DNA of 28,899 nt, taken from the IMG/VR virus record IMGVR_UViG_3300034118_000910, positions 1 through 28,899 of that record. One strand, written 5' to 3'. The translations under genes were made by a program, and so were the position numbers. This document shows, one piece after another, positions 18,641 through 26,580 of this stretch (the first letter of the stretch is position 1; each line of letters begins with the position of its first letter). The notes beneath the pieces were generated by a model. The model was not told where the DNA came from. It ran no database searches and saw only the letters and a list, made by a program, of their open reading frames with translations. This DNA comes from a virus.

Positions 18641-19098
18641 GTGACCTGAGCGAACAGCAGGAACGGTTCTGCCGCGCTATCGTCAAAGGCATGAGCCAGC
18701 GCGAGGCTTACCTCGAAGCCGGATACAAGCCGAGCAACGAAAACGCGACAGACGCCGCAGCCTCGCGGTTGTTAAGCACTGTTAAGATACAGGCACGCAT
18801 TGCAGAGATGCGCGAACCCATCGCCAGAAAGTTCGAAATCACAACGGACTTCCTCGCAACCGAGCTGCTGAATGTCTGGAAAGCCTCGATAGGCGCAGAC
18901 GACAGAACCAACGCGCGTCAGGCGCTCATGGACATTGCCAAGCTCACGGGCCGCATCGTCGATATGAGCCGCGTGCAGGCTGAAAACATCAATTACAACC
19001 TGTCCGCAGATCCCTTGCCGGCCGAGGAATGGGAGCGAGAGTTTGGAGACGCGAACGCTCTGGGCGCCGCAGCCGGGTCCACAGCACGCGCTCATTAA
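18637..19098 (+). CDS. terS: Terminase small subunit
   Basis: GTG 18637 overlaps the preceding stop. The 153-residue product has the Terminase_2-type N-terminus: LSEQQERFCRAIVKGMSQRE then AYLEAGYKPSNENATDAAAS with an HTH-like DNA-binding region, a coiled central part (VKIQARIAEMREPIARKFEI) and an oligomerisation-type helix. It recognises phage DNA and delivers it to the large subunit. The large subunit gene starts inside its 3' end at 19043, overlapping by 56 bases, the expected order. Confidence 0.88.
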   Translation: MSDLSEQQERFCRAIVKGMSQREAYLEAGYKPSNENATDAAASRLLSTVKIQARIAEMREPIARKFEITTDFLATELLNVWKASIGADDRTNARQALMDIAKLTGRIVDMSRVQAENINYNLSADPLPAEEWEREFGDANALGAAAGSTARAH

Positions 19099-20449
19099 AT
19101 GCCCTGCGCGCGAAATCCTGTTCGGCGGGGCGCGCGGCGGTGGCAAGACTGACGGCATCGTTGGCCGGATCGGCCTTCGCCAGAAGATCATGGGCGCCAA
19201 CTATAACGGCGTGATCTTCCGGCAGGAGATGCCGCAGGCGGACGACTTGATTGAACGCAGCCAGGCCGTTTACGGGCCGCTCGGCGCGCGGTTCAACAAG
19301 GTGCAGAGCCAGTGGAGCTTTCCCGATGGGGGCAGGCTCAGGTTCAGGCCGCTCGAAAGCATAGACGACGCGGCCAAGTATCAGGGCCAGAACCTCACCG
19401 ACGCGGTGATCGAGGAAGCGGGCAACTATCCGACGCCCGACCCCATCGACCGCCTCTGGGGCGCTCTGAGGGGCGCTAACGTGCAGATGCTGCTGACCGC
19501 CAACCCGGGCGGCGCTGGCGCGTCATGGATAAGGCCACGGTTTCACATAGACGAGTGTCCGCAGGGAATGCGGATCTTCAGGGACAAGCTGCCCAACGGG
19601 GCGGAACATACACGCTGCTACATCCCAAGCCGGGTGACGCAGAACCGGGCTCTGCTGAGCAAGGATCCGGACTACGTCAACCGCCTGTATCTCGTCGGAT
19701 CCAAGGAACTGGTTCGCGCCTGGCTGGATGGCGATTGGAACGCCATTGAAGGCGCGTTTTTCGATTGCTGGGGACCGCAACACGTTGTCAGCCCTTTCGA
19801 GGTGCCGGCCGAGTGGCATTGCTTCCGGTCTTTCGACTGGGGCAGCGCCAGCCCGTTCAGTTGCGGGTTCTGGGCTGTCGCAAGCGACGACCTGCACCGG
19901 CCCGAAGGCGTCATCCCGCGAGGTGCGCTGGTCAGGTTTAACGAATGGTACGGCGCCCGAGGGCCAAACAAGGGCCTGAAGCTCACCATTGAGCAGGTTG
20001 CCGCTGGCATCTTGGAGCGATCCAAGGGCAAGCGATACGTCGGCTGTGTCGCTGATCCGGCCATCTTTGCCGAGGATGGCGGACCGAGCCGCGCCGAAGT
20101 GCTGAGACGCAACGGCGTGGCGTTCAAGTCTGCCGATAACAAGCGTGTCGGCCGCAATGGCATGATGGGCGGCTGGGACGAGATGCGCCAACGGCTCGTT
20201 GGGCATGGCGGCCGGCCGATGATTTACACGTTCTCGACCTGCAAGGACTCAATTCGGACGATCCCGTCCCTGCCTCACGACACGACCAGGCCGGAAGACG
20301 TGAACACGGACGCAGAAGACCACGCAGCGGATGAATGGCGTTACGCCTGCATGTCGCGGCCGTGGATTGCTCCGCAACCAGACGCAGGACCGGGACGACC
20401 CCGCGACTACCGACCCCCACCAAAAACAGACAATTGGCGAGTGCTGTGA
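19043..20449 (+). CDS. terL: Terminase large subunit (packaging ATPase/nuclease)
   Basis: The 468-residue protein has Walker A GGARGGGKT (residues 28-36), a Walker B-like DAVIEEAG (120-127) with Glu-Glu where most families have Asp-Glu, and the coupling motif TANPGG (152-157). The C-terminal nuclease starts with SFDWGSASPFSCGFW and the metal ligand candidate Asp265, followed by GCVADPAIFAEDG. It pumps DNA into the prohead and cuts the concatemer. The start is TTG 19043 with GGGAG about 9 bases upstream. A portal gene follows after one small gene. The Glu in Walker B is the only oddity. Confidence 0.95.
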   Translation: METRTLWAPQPGPQHALIKCPAREILFGGARGGGKTDGIVGRIGLRQKIMGANYNGVIFRQEMPQADDLIERSQAVYGPLGARFNKVQSQWSFPDGGRLRFRPLESIDDAAKYQGQNLTDAVIEEAGNYPTPDPIDRLWGALRGANVQMLLTANPGGAGASWIRPRFHIDECPQGMRIFRDKLPNGAEHTRCYIPSRVTQNRALLSKDPDYVNRLYLVGSKELVRAWLDGDWNAIEGAFFDCWGPQHVVSPFEVPAEWHCFRSFDWGSASPFSCGFWAVASDDLHRPEGVIPRGALVRFNEWYGARGPNKGLKLTIEQVAAGILERSKGKRYVGCVADPAIFAEDGGPSRAEVLRRNGVAFKSADNKRVGRNGMMGGWDEMRQRLVGHGGRPMIYTFSTCKDSIRTIPSLPHDTTRPEDVNTDAEDHAADEWRYACMSRPWIAPQPDAGPGRPRDYRPPPKTDNWRVL

Positions 20450-20652
20450 CGACACCAAACCCACCCTCGTTAGGGGAACGCATCGCGGCTGTGCTGCCGC
20501 ACCGCAACGGGGCGCCGCACGTGTTCCGCAGTGGTCGCCTGATGCATTGGGGCGGGGACAACGTGCCTTGCTATCTCACGTCAGACCCCTCGCTCTGGGT
20601 TGCCGGTGAGCTGCTGCTGCGCTTGAAAGGCACGAATTGGCAAACATCGTAA
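20446..20652 (+). CDS. Small protein between terminase and portal, 68 aa
   Basis: I choose GTG 20446, which overlaps the terminase stop by four bases. The product begins MTTPNPPSLGERIAAVLPHR and continues RLMHWGGDNVPCYLTSDPSL, ending with a helical LWVAGELLLRLKGT. Its end overlaps the portal start by 16 bases. It has no known domain. Being wedged between packaging genes it may be a small head-assembly or packaging accessory. Confidence 0.68.
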   Translation: MTTPNPPSLGERIAAVLPHRNGAPHVFRSGRLMHWGGDNVPCYLTSDPSLWVAGELLLRLKGTNWQTS

Positions 20653-22787
20653 GCATGTCGTCTGCCAAGCCCGAAGCGGGCGAGGACGGCGCCGAGCGCA
20701 TCCGGAAGATGGTGCGCGAGTATCTCGACACGATGGAAGAGGCCCGCGACCGCTCGGCCCTGGCGCGCGACTACTACGACGGCAAGCAATGGACGCGTGA
20801 GGAGATTGCGACCCTCAAACAGCGCGGCCAGCCTCCGATTGTGTTCAATCGGATCAAGAGGAAAGTGGACTCGATTTTGGGCGTCGAGCGCAACAGGCGC
20901 ACCGATCCCAAGGCTTACCCACGGACACCACGCGACGAGCAAAGCGCCGACATCGTAACGCAGGCGCTGCGCTTCGTGAGCGACCAGACCAGGCTGAACA
21001 ACATATTCTCAGGCGCTTTCGAATGCGGGATGATCGAGGGCGCTGGCGCTGCTGAAGTCATCATGGACGGGCCTGAGGATATCAAGGTCAACCTGATCCC
21101 GTGGGACGAGTTCATCTTTGACCCGCGCTCGAGCCGTCATGACTTCTCGGATGCTCGCTATCTGGGCGTCCTGAAGTGGATGGACGCTGACGACGCGATC
21201 AGCTTGTACCCCGACAAGGGCAAGGAGATTGAGGCGGGCATTACGGGCAGCGAGAAATCTTTCGTTGCGGATCAGTCTGTAGACGACAAGCCGTCATCTG
21301 GAACGTGGATCGACCGCAAGCGCCGGCGCGTCCAGGTCTGCCAGCTCTATTACAAGCAGGGCGCCGAGCATAACTACGCGGTGGTTGTCGGATCCACGCT
21401 CGTCATGGACGGGCCATCGTATTATTTGGACGAGAAGGGCAAGACTGTCTGCCCCATCGAGGCGTTCAGCGCGTACGTGGACCGCGAGAACGCCCGTTAC
21501 GGCGTTGTCCACGACATGCGCGGGCCGCAGGACGAGATCAACCACAGGCGCTCCAAGGCCGTCCACTTCCTGCACTCCCGGCGCGTCATGGCCCAACAGG
21601 GCGCGGTGGCTGATGTGGGCCAGGCCAAGCGCGAGATTGCCCGTCCTGACGGCTGGGTGGAAGTTGTCGACCCGCAAGCCGTGCAGGTGCTGGACACAGC
21701 GCAGGAAACGACCGGCAACCTGAACATGTTGCAGGAGGCGAAAGCCGAGATTGACCTTCTCGGGCCGAACAACGCGCTTCAGGGCAAGGGCACGGAAGGC
21801 GAAAGCGGCCGCGCCATCATCGCGCAGCAGCAGGCAGGGCTTGCAGAGCTCGCGCCGCTCTATGACCGCTTCAATGATTTCAAGTTGCGCGTCTACCGGG
21901 CGACATGGGCCAGGATCAAGCAGTTCTGGAAAGCCCCGAAGTGGGTGCGCATCACGGACGATGAGCAGGCGACGCAATTTATCGGGCTGAACCAGGTGCA
22001 GGTGGACCCGATGACGGGCCAGCCGATGGTGCAGAACGCTGTGGCGCAGATGGACGTGGACGTGATCCTCGAGACGGGACCGGACACGGTCACGTTGCAG
22101 TCGGAGGAGTTCGAGCAACTCGCGCAGATCATGCCGCAACTGGCCGCGCTGCCGCCGCCTTACGCGCTGGCGCTGATCGAGGCGAGCAGCCTGCCGGCGC
22201 AGCGCAAGAAGAAGATGACGGAGCTGTTGTCGGGCGGTGGCGAGCAAAGCCCCGAGGCGCAGGCGATGGCGCAGAAGCAGGCGCAGATGCAGGAACGCGC
22301 TGCAATGGCCGAGATTGCGACAAAGGAAAGCTCCGCCGCGCTGAACATGGCGAAGGCGCAGAACGAGGGCGCGCTTGCGCAATCCAACATTGAGCTAGAG
22401 CGCGAGCGGATGACGGCCGAACAGGTCAAGGCGCAGGGCGAGACAGCTATCAAGGCGCAGGAACTACAGATCAAGCAGCAAGAGCTGCAATTCAAGCTGG
22501 CCGAACTGGACCTCAAGCGGGCCGAACTCGGGCTGAAGCAGCAGGAACTGGCGGCGAACGTCGAGATGGAACGCGAGCGTTCCGCGCTGACCGAGCGCAT
22601 GGCCGACCGTCAGGCGATGGCAGAGGACAACCGCGCGCAACGCGAGGCGTCGAAGCCGAAGGAAACCGAGAAGCCGGACAAGAGCGGGGATGCTGTGGGC
22701 ATGGGCCTGCAAGCCCTGGCTGCGGCACTAAGCAAGCCTAAATCAATCGTCCGTGGTGCGGATGGCAAGCCGATAGGGATTGAATAA
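20637..22787 (+). CDS. Portal protein (P22 gp1-like)
   Basis: The 716-residue protein shows the P22-type portal pattern in its N-terminal part: ARDYYDGKQWTREEIATLKQ, PPIVFNRIKRKVDSILGVE, RRTDPKAYPRTPRDEQSADI, and later IPWDEFIFDPRSSRHDFSDA. The middle carries RYGVVHDMRGPQDEINHRRS and the C-terminal 200 residues are a long glutamine/glutamate/alanine-rich coiled coil (EAQAMAQKQAQMQERAAMAE), like the barrel of P22 portal. The portal is the ring through which DNA enters. TTG 20637 has AAAGG upstream; ATG 20655 is an alternative. It supports a podovirus-like genome. Confidence 0.92.
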   Translation: MANIVSMSSAKPEAGEDGAERIRKMVREYLDTMEEARDRSALARDYYDGKQWTREEIATLKQRGQPPIVFNRIKRKVDSILGVERNRRTDPKAYPRTPRDEQSADIVTQALRFVSDQTRLNNIFSGAFECGMIEGAGAAEVIMDGPEDIKVNLIPWDEFIFDPRSSRHDFSDARYLGVLKWMDADDAISLYPDKGKEIEAGITGSEKSFVADQSVDDKPSSGTWIDRKRRRVQVCQLYYKQGAEHNYAVVVGSTLVMDGPSYYLDEKGKTVCPIEAFSAYVDRENARYGVVHDMRGPQDEINHRRSKAVHFLHSRRVMAQQGAVADVGQAKREIARPDGWVEVVDPQAVQVLDTAQETTGNLNMLQEAKAEIDLLGPNNALQGKGTEGESGRAIIAQQQAGLAELAPLYDRFNDFKLRVYRATWARIKQFWKAPKWVRITDDEQATQFIGLNQVQVDPMTGQPMVQNAVAQMDVDVILETGPDTVTLQSEEFEQLAQIMPQLAALPPPYALALIEASSLPAQRKKKMTELLSGGGEQSPEAQAMAQKQAQMQERAAMAEIATKESSAALNMAKAQNEGALAQSNIELERERMTAEQVKAQGETAIKAQELQIKQQELQFKLAELDLKRAELGLKQQELAANVEMERERSALTERMADRQAMAEDNRAQREASKPKETEKPDKSGDAVGMGLQALAAALSKPKSIVRGADGKPIGIE

Positions 22788-23227
22788 TGAGCAAGGGCAA
22801 TACCTTCGAGAACGATCTGCTTTTGTTGATCTTCAACAACACCGCAGCGGCGCTCATTGGTGACGCATCGGGCCTGCAACCGTCAGCTACGGCGGGCTCG
22901 CTCTATGTGTCGCTGCATACGGCCGACCCGGGCGAAGCTGGAACCCAGACCACGAACGAATGCGCTTACACGAGCTATGCGCGGGTCGCTGTCGCACGCT
23001 CTGGCGCTGGCTGGACGGTGTCGGGCAACGCCGTGACCAACGCTGCGCTTGTGCAGTTCCCGCAATGCACGGGCGGTTCCGAGACGGCGACATACTTCGC
23101 GATTGGCACGGCATCGAGTGGCACGGGCAAGGTGCTGTATCGCGGTGCGTTGTCGGCTTCGCTGGCGATAAGTAGCGGAATTCAACCACAATTCTCCGCC
23201 GGTGACTTGGACGGCACCGAAGACTGA
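22787..23227 (+). CDS. Minor virion protein, 146 aa
   Basis: ATG 22787 shares a base with the portal stop (TAATG). The protein is glycine/threonine/alanine-rich and beta-like, with a helical start (MSKGNTFENDLLLLIFNN) followed by GSLYVSLHTADPGEAGTQTT, SYARVAVARSGAGWTVSGNA and TYFAIGTASSGTGKVLYRGA. Proteins with SLYVSLHTADPGEAGTQ-like stretches are frequent in phage structural gene blocks, usually annotated as hypothetical structural proteins. Its place next to the portal supports a virion role. Confidence 0.75.
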   Translation: MSKGNTFENDLLLLIFNNTAAALIGDASGLQPSATAGSLYVSLHTADPGEAGTQTTNECAYTSYARVAVARSGAGWTVSGNAVTNAALVQFPQCTGGSETATYFAIGTASSGTGKVLYRGALSASLAISSGIQPQFSAGDLDGTED

Positions 23228-23244
23228 ATTGAGGCGAGATCAGC

Positions 23245-24144
23245 ATGGCTGGCTTCCGCAACCTTCGCGCATGGACCGACGCGGACAACGCTGGGCAATG
23301 CCACTTCACCAGCTTCCGCAAGGCTGTCTCATCGACGGCCACGACGACGAGCGCATGGATTGATTACAGCTACTTTCCGGGTGCGCCGACTGCCAACTTC
23401 TACGCATCCTCACCGCTTGAAGCAGCCTATGTGGATGCAGCGCGCGGCATCTACGTCCCGACCGTAACGCCTGCAACGCAATGGCTGCGCAACCTGAAGC
23501 TGATGAGCGCGGCGAGCAGCGCGACAAGCACGACGAGCGGGCGTCAGCAAATCGTTCTCGCTGACCTGCTGATGTACTATCCATTCGTGGATACCGATGC
23601 GGTAGGCGAACAGCAGGGCATGATTCAGACGGTGTCGCTGCCTCGCTACACAAGCGGCAGGGTCATAGCGGTGGGTCAGTCGGCGTCATCGACCACGGGC
23701 CAGTTCACGTTCAGATACACTAATCAGGACGGCACGGCAGGACGGACAAGCCAAAACCATTTCACCTTCGCGGTGGCTGGTGGCGGTCAGGTGGTGGCCT
23801 CAAGCGTTCAGAGCGCCACAAGCTATCACCCGTACCTGTCGCTCCAAGCTGGTGACAGCGGCGTGCGGTCTATTCAGTCGGTGACCTTCACGGCGGGCGG
23901 CGGCGGGCTGATGGCGCTGGTCATCGTGCAGCCTATCCTTGAGTGCTTCGTGACGCAGGAAAGCCGCAGGACAACGACTGGCAACCTTGAGAGCTACGGC
24001 GCGTGCGACGAGTTCGCCTCGGTCATCAATCACAGGCCGCGCCAGATCAAGGACGGCGCAGTGCTTAACCTTTTCGCAGCCGGTCACGCCGGTTCGCTCG
24101 CCTCATCGATCCTGGCGGGTATTCTCGAAACAACGTGGAACTGA
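23245..24144 (+). CDS. Virion-type protein A, paralogue of the next gene, 299 aa
   Basis: ATG 23245 follows GAGG. The product is glycine/serine/threonine-rich with beta character. It shares a clear pattern with the following gene: SYHPYLSLQAGDSGVRSIQS then TFTAGGGGLMALVIVQPIL, and near the end RPRQIKDGAVLNLF. These align with KYNPFLPLAAGDTGV and PQIKDGANIQF of the neighbour. Such tandem proteins are probably a duplicated virion component (tail, fibre or head decoration). No named family is recognised. Confidence 0.72.
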   Translation: MAGFRNLRAWTDADNAGQCHFTSFRKAVSSTATTTSAWIDYSYFPGAPTANFYASSPLEAAYVDAARGIYVPTVTPATQWLRNLKLMSAASSATSTTSGRQQIVLADLLMYYPFVDTDAVGEQQGMIQTVSLPRYTSGRVIAVGQSASSTTGQFTFRYTNQDGTAGRTSQNHFTFAVAGGGQVVASSVQSATSYHPYLSLQAGDSGVRSIQSVTFTAGGGGLMALVIVQPILECFVTQESRRTTTGNLESYGACDEFASVINHRPRQIKDGAVLNLFAAGHAGSLASSILAGILETTWN

Positions 24145-24147
24145 CGC

Positions 24148-25044
24148 ATGGGCTGGTCTTCACAGGACGACCTAATCAACCAGATCACGACCAACGGCAA
24201 AACAGGCAACGTCTATTCCAACAAAACCCTTTCATCTGCCGGAACGGCTGGTCACTGGACGCTGCTTGCTGGCCATGCGGGCTTTCCTGCGGCTGCGACG
24301 TTTGCGGGAGCGGACCTCACCTACGTAGCGACCAATGACACATGGGGCGAGGGAACGCTTTATCATGGTGGCAACGTCTCGACAGCGACGAAGCACTTCC
24401 TGACGGCTGGCGCGACAGTGGTCGCGGCTGCGGGTGCGCCGTGGTATCTGATGGCGATTGACCTCGTTGGCTATGTGCCCTTGTCGGGAACCAACGTTTC
24501 GACCACGGGCACAAAGACCGTGACCATGACGGCGATTTCCAACACGGGCAGCACGGGTGATCGCTACGCCAATGGCGCCGGTCTTCAAATGTTCGTGGCG
24601 GCTGACACGGCGCTAGGCGCCAACGCGCCGACCTGCATTGTCAACTATCTGGACACGGGCGGCGGCGCTGGTGCGACTACCACATTCACAAGCACGGCCT
24701 CGCTCGGCGTGGGTCAACTGCTCAACTCTGGGACTGCGGCCAACAAGTACAACCCGTTCCTTCCGCTTGCGGCGGGCGACACGGGTGTGTCCGACATCGT
24801 CTCGCTGGTCTGGGCGGGTACGGCGCACGCTTCCGGCACGGTCATCATCGGCCTGTGCCGGCCGCTGTGGACGATCCCTGTCCCTGCGACCGGCCTTTAC
24901 ACAAAGCTGGACTTCGTGAACGCCTTCCCGTCGCTGCCGCAAATCAAGGACGGGGCGAACATCCAGTTTCTCATGTTCCAGACCGGCGCCACGACATCGG
25001 GCGGCACGATTATGGCCGACTTCGATTGGGGATATGGCGGCTAA
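24148..25044 (+). CDS. Virion-type protein B, paralogue of the previous gene, 298 aa
   Basis: ATG 24148 lies three bases after the previous stop; the ribosome site is weak. The 298-residue protein has the same length and overall pattern as the 23245 gene. Matching parts are WYLMAIDLVGYVPLSG, GDRYANGAGLQMFVAADTAL, AANKYNPFLPLAAGDTGVSD, IIGLCRPLWTIPVP and SLPQIKDGANIQFLMF. Identity is low but the order of blocks is kept. It ends with DWGYGG. Its stop shares a base with the next ATG (TAATG). A duplicated virion component is the best reading. Confidence 0.72.
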   Translation: MGWSSQDDLINQITTNGKTGNVYSNKTLSSAGTAGHWTLLAGHAGFPAAATFAGADLTYVATNDTWGEGTLYHGGNVSTATKHFLTAGATVVAAAGAPWYLMAIDLVGYVPLSGTNVSTTGTKTVTMTAISNTGSTGDRYANGAGLQMFVAADTALGANAPTCIVNYLDTGGGAGATTTFTSTASLGVGQLLNSGTAANKYNPFLPLAAGDTGVSDIVSLVWAGTAHASGTVIIGLCRPLWTIPVPATGLYTKLDFVNAFPSLPQIKDGANIQFLMFQTGATTSGGTIMADFDWGYGG

Positions 25045-25196
25045 TGGATAAATCTCTGCTCGACATCATCAACGATTTCGCAAGCTGGCGGGGCAACCTG
25101 TTCACCCTGGCCGCGCTTCTTATTGCGCAGAATACGGAACTGGTTAAACAGCGCCTGATCGATGCGGGCTTTCAGGAAGCAGCGGATGCGCTCTAA
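25044..25196 (+). CDS. 50-residue protein
   Basis: ATG 25044 shares its first base with the preceding stop and its TAA 25194-25196 shares a base with the following ATG. The peptide is helical and amphipathic (MDKSLLDIINDFASWRGNLF, TLAALLIAQNTELVKQRLID) with a central mildly hydrophobic stretch. It may be a small virion or assembly peptide. Its real existence is supported by perfect packing between neighbours. Confidence 0.6.
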   Translation: MDKSLLDIINDFASWRGNLFTLAALLIAQNTELVKQRLIDAGFQEAADAL

Positions 25197-25984
25197 TGGC
25201 TTTGCTCCAGAACGGCTTCCGCGACGCATCGGCGGGCGTTCGTATCTTCGGGGCGACACAGAGCAACAACGCTTATCCGCCTGCGCTGCAGAGCAACAAC
25301 GACAAGGCGGGACCGCGTCGTAACATCTTCACGGCTCAAGGCTATTCGGCCAAGTCGGGCATTCCGAGCGGCCACTTGCACCCGTCAAGCTGGATGCTGC
25401 CGCAGAAGCCTGGCGGTCTGTCCAGCCACTCCGAAAGCATCGGCGTAGCAAGCTGGTCTGGCGGGATCGCTGCGGGCCGGAACATCGTCGGCACGTTTGA
25501 TGGCGCTGCGACGTTCACCGGTACGGGCCAGCTCGTTGTTTCGGGTGTCGGCTCGTTTGCTGGTATCGGGGCCTTCGCAGGCAACGTCACGGCGGCGCTG
25601 GGTGCGGTTGGATCGTTCGCGGGTGTTGCTGCCTTCACTGGCACTGTGCTCGCCAAGGGCAATATCGTGGGCGCGTTTACGGGTGTCGCAAGCTTCGAGG
25701 CGATCCGGTACGCGTCAGGCTCGCTGGCTGGGTCATTTGCGCCGGCCATCACACTGGAGGCGCAAGGTTTCTCGTCCTACCTGCTCGATCAGGAAGACGT
25801 TGAGACGGGCCTGACACTGAGGCAGGCGCTGCGTCTGGTGACGGCGGCGACGGCGGGCAAGATTTCAGGCGGCGGGACGGCGACCATCACCATACGGAAC
25901 GCGGTGGCTGATGGTGCAAACCGCATCGTCGCGACGGTGGACACGGACGGCAATCGAACCGCCATAACCTACGACCTCGACTAA
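25196..25984 (+). CDS. Virion-type protein with 20-residue tandem repeats, 262 aa
   Basis: ATG 25196 overlaps the previous stop. Residues 99-178 contain four exact-length 20-residue repeats of form G-[ST/A]-F-x-G-x-x-x-F-x-G: GTFDGAATFTGTGQLVVSGV, GSFAGIGAFAGNVTAALGAV, GSFAGVAAFTGTVLAKGNIV, GAFTGVASFEAIRYASGSLA, then a partial fifth. The C-terminus (VETGLTLRQALRLVTAATAG, ATITIRNAVADGANRIVATV) is a segment I know from phage structural proteins. The repeats probably make a beta-solenoid or sheet-stacking fibre-like region. It starts a run with the next gene, which carries another copy of the repeat. Confidence 0.78.
   Translation: MALLQNGFRDASAGVRIFGATQSNNAYPPALQSNNDKAGPRRNIFTAQGYSAKSGIPSGHLHPSSWMLPQKPGGLSSHSESIGVASWSGGIAAGRNIVGTFDGAATFTGTGQLVVSGVGSFAGIGAFAGNVTAALGAVGSFAGVAAFTGTVLAKGNIVGAFTGVASFEAIRYASGSLAGSFAPAITLEAQGFSSYLLDQEDVETGLTLRQALRLVTAATAGKISGGGTATITIRNAVADGANRIVATVDTDGNRTAITYDLD
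25490..25729 (+). repeat. Four in-phase 60-bp (20-residue) tandem repeats inside the 25196 gene
   Basis: Four coding repeats of exactly 60 bases give G-x-F-x-G-x-x-x-F patterns. The DNA copies are diverged, so it is the protein pattern that is kept, consistent with selection on a repetitive fold. A partial fifth copy (GSFAPAITLEAQG) follows. Confidence 0.8.
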
Positions 25985-26445
25985 TGGCTAATTTTTTCTC
26001 AGCCGACTACTGGAAAGCGCTCTACTTCAAAGCGGCGGGCGGGCAGGAAACTGCAACCGACCCAAACGCGATGTCGGGAAGCTTTGCGGGCTCGTCAGAG
26101 TTCACCGCGACGCTGTCAGGTCAGGGTACTGAAGAAGTCCAGTCGCGCTCACAAGGCGGCTTTGAAGACCCCTATTATTACAAGAAGCGCAAGAAGAAGA
26201 AGCAGCCAGAGCCTGTCTCGAAGGATTTCGGGGACAAGTGGCAACCGCCAACGCCACGGCCGGCAATCCCGCCGCTGGCAGCGCAGCAGATCATCGCGCG
26301 CCCGGATGCAGCATTCGCGAGAACGCAGGCCGCGATTGTCGCAGCGCTTGAGCAATACGACCGGCAACGCGCCGAGGCATTGGCCCGCGCGGCGCAGGAA
26401 CAGGAAGACGAGGACGAAGCGATCATGCTGCTGCTCGCGGCGTAA
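25984..26445 (+). CDS. Virion-type protein, 153 aa
   Basis: ATG 25984 shares a base with the preceding stop. N-terminal SADYWKALYFKAAGGQETAT is followed by MSGSFAGSSEFTATLSGQG, one more copy of the repeat of the previous gene. The centre is basic (KKRKKKKQPEPV), then proline-rich, and the C-terminus is an alanine/glutamate-rich helix ending in acidic EDEDEAIMLLLAA. It looks like an adaptor with a fibre-type part and a coiled-coil part. It is the last gene before the strong terminator. Confidence 0.72.
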   Translation: MANFFSADYWKALYFKAAGGQETATDPNAMSGSFAGSSEFTATLSGQGTEEVQSRSQGGFEDPYYYKKRKKKKQPEPVSKDFGDKWQPPTPRPAIPPLAAQQIIARPDAAFARTQAAIVAALEQYDRQRAEALARAAQEQEDEDEAIMLLLAA

Positions 26446-26472
26446 CGCTTCCGACATTCAAGAGATGAACGA

Positions 26473-26497
26473 CCCGCCCTGATCAGGCGGGTTTTTT
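26473..26497 (+). terminator. Intrinsic terminator between minor virion genes and scaffold/capsid genes
   Basis: CCCGCC (26473-26478) pairs with GGCGGG across a seven-base CTGATCA loop, followed at once by TTTTTT (26492-26497). The stem-loop and uninterrupted T run make a textbook rho-independent terminator on the plus strand, between the 25984 gene and the scaffold gene. Capsid genes downstream would need read-through, antitermination or their own promoter in the 26498-26580 region, where I see no convincing promoter. Confidence 0.85.
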
Positions 26498-26580
26498 CGT
26501 ACCCGCCGCCGGGGTCAACGGGCGTCAAACAGGACGCCGCTGTTTCGGGCGATTGCGTGACGACGACGAAAGGTCGAACG

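Noticed and set aside
19523-20206. 227-codon minus-strand open frame
   Set aside because: It is wholly antisense to the terminase large subunit, with no ribosome site or family pattern.
21294-22382. 362-codon open frame on the minus strand
   Set aside because: It lies opposite the portal gene and its product is a low-complexity Leu/Arg/His sequence, a compositional shadow of the portal coding frame.
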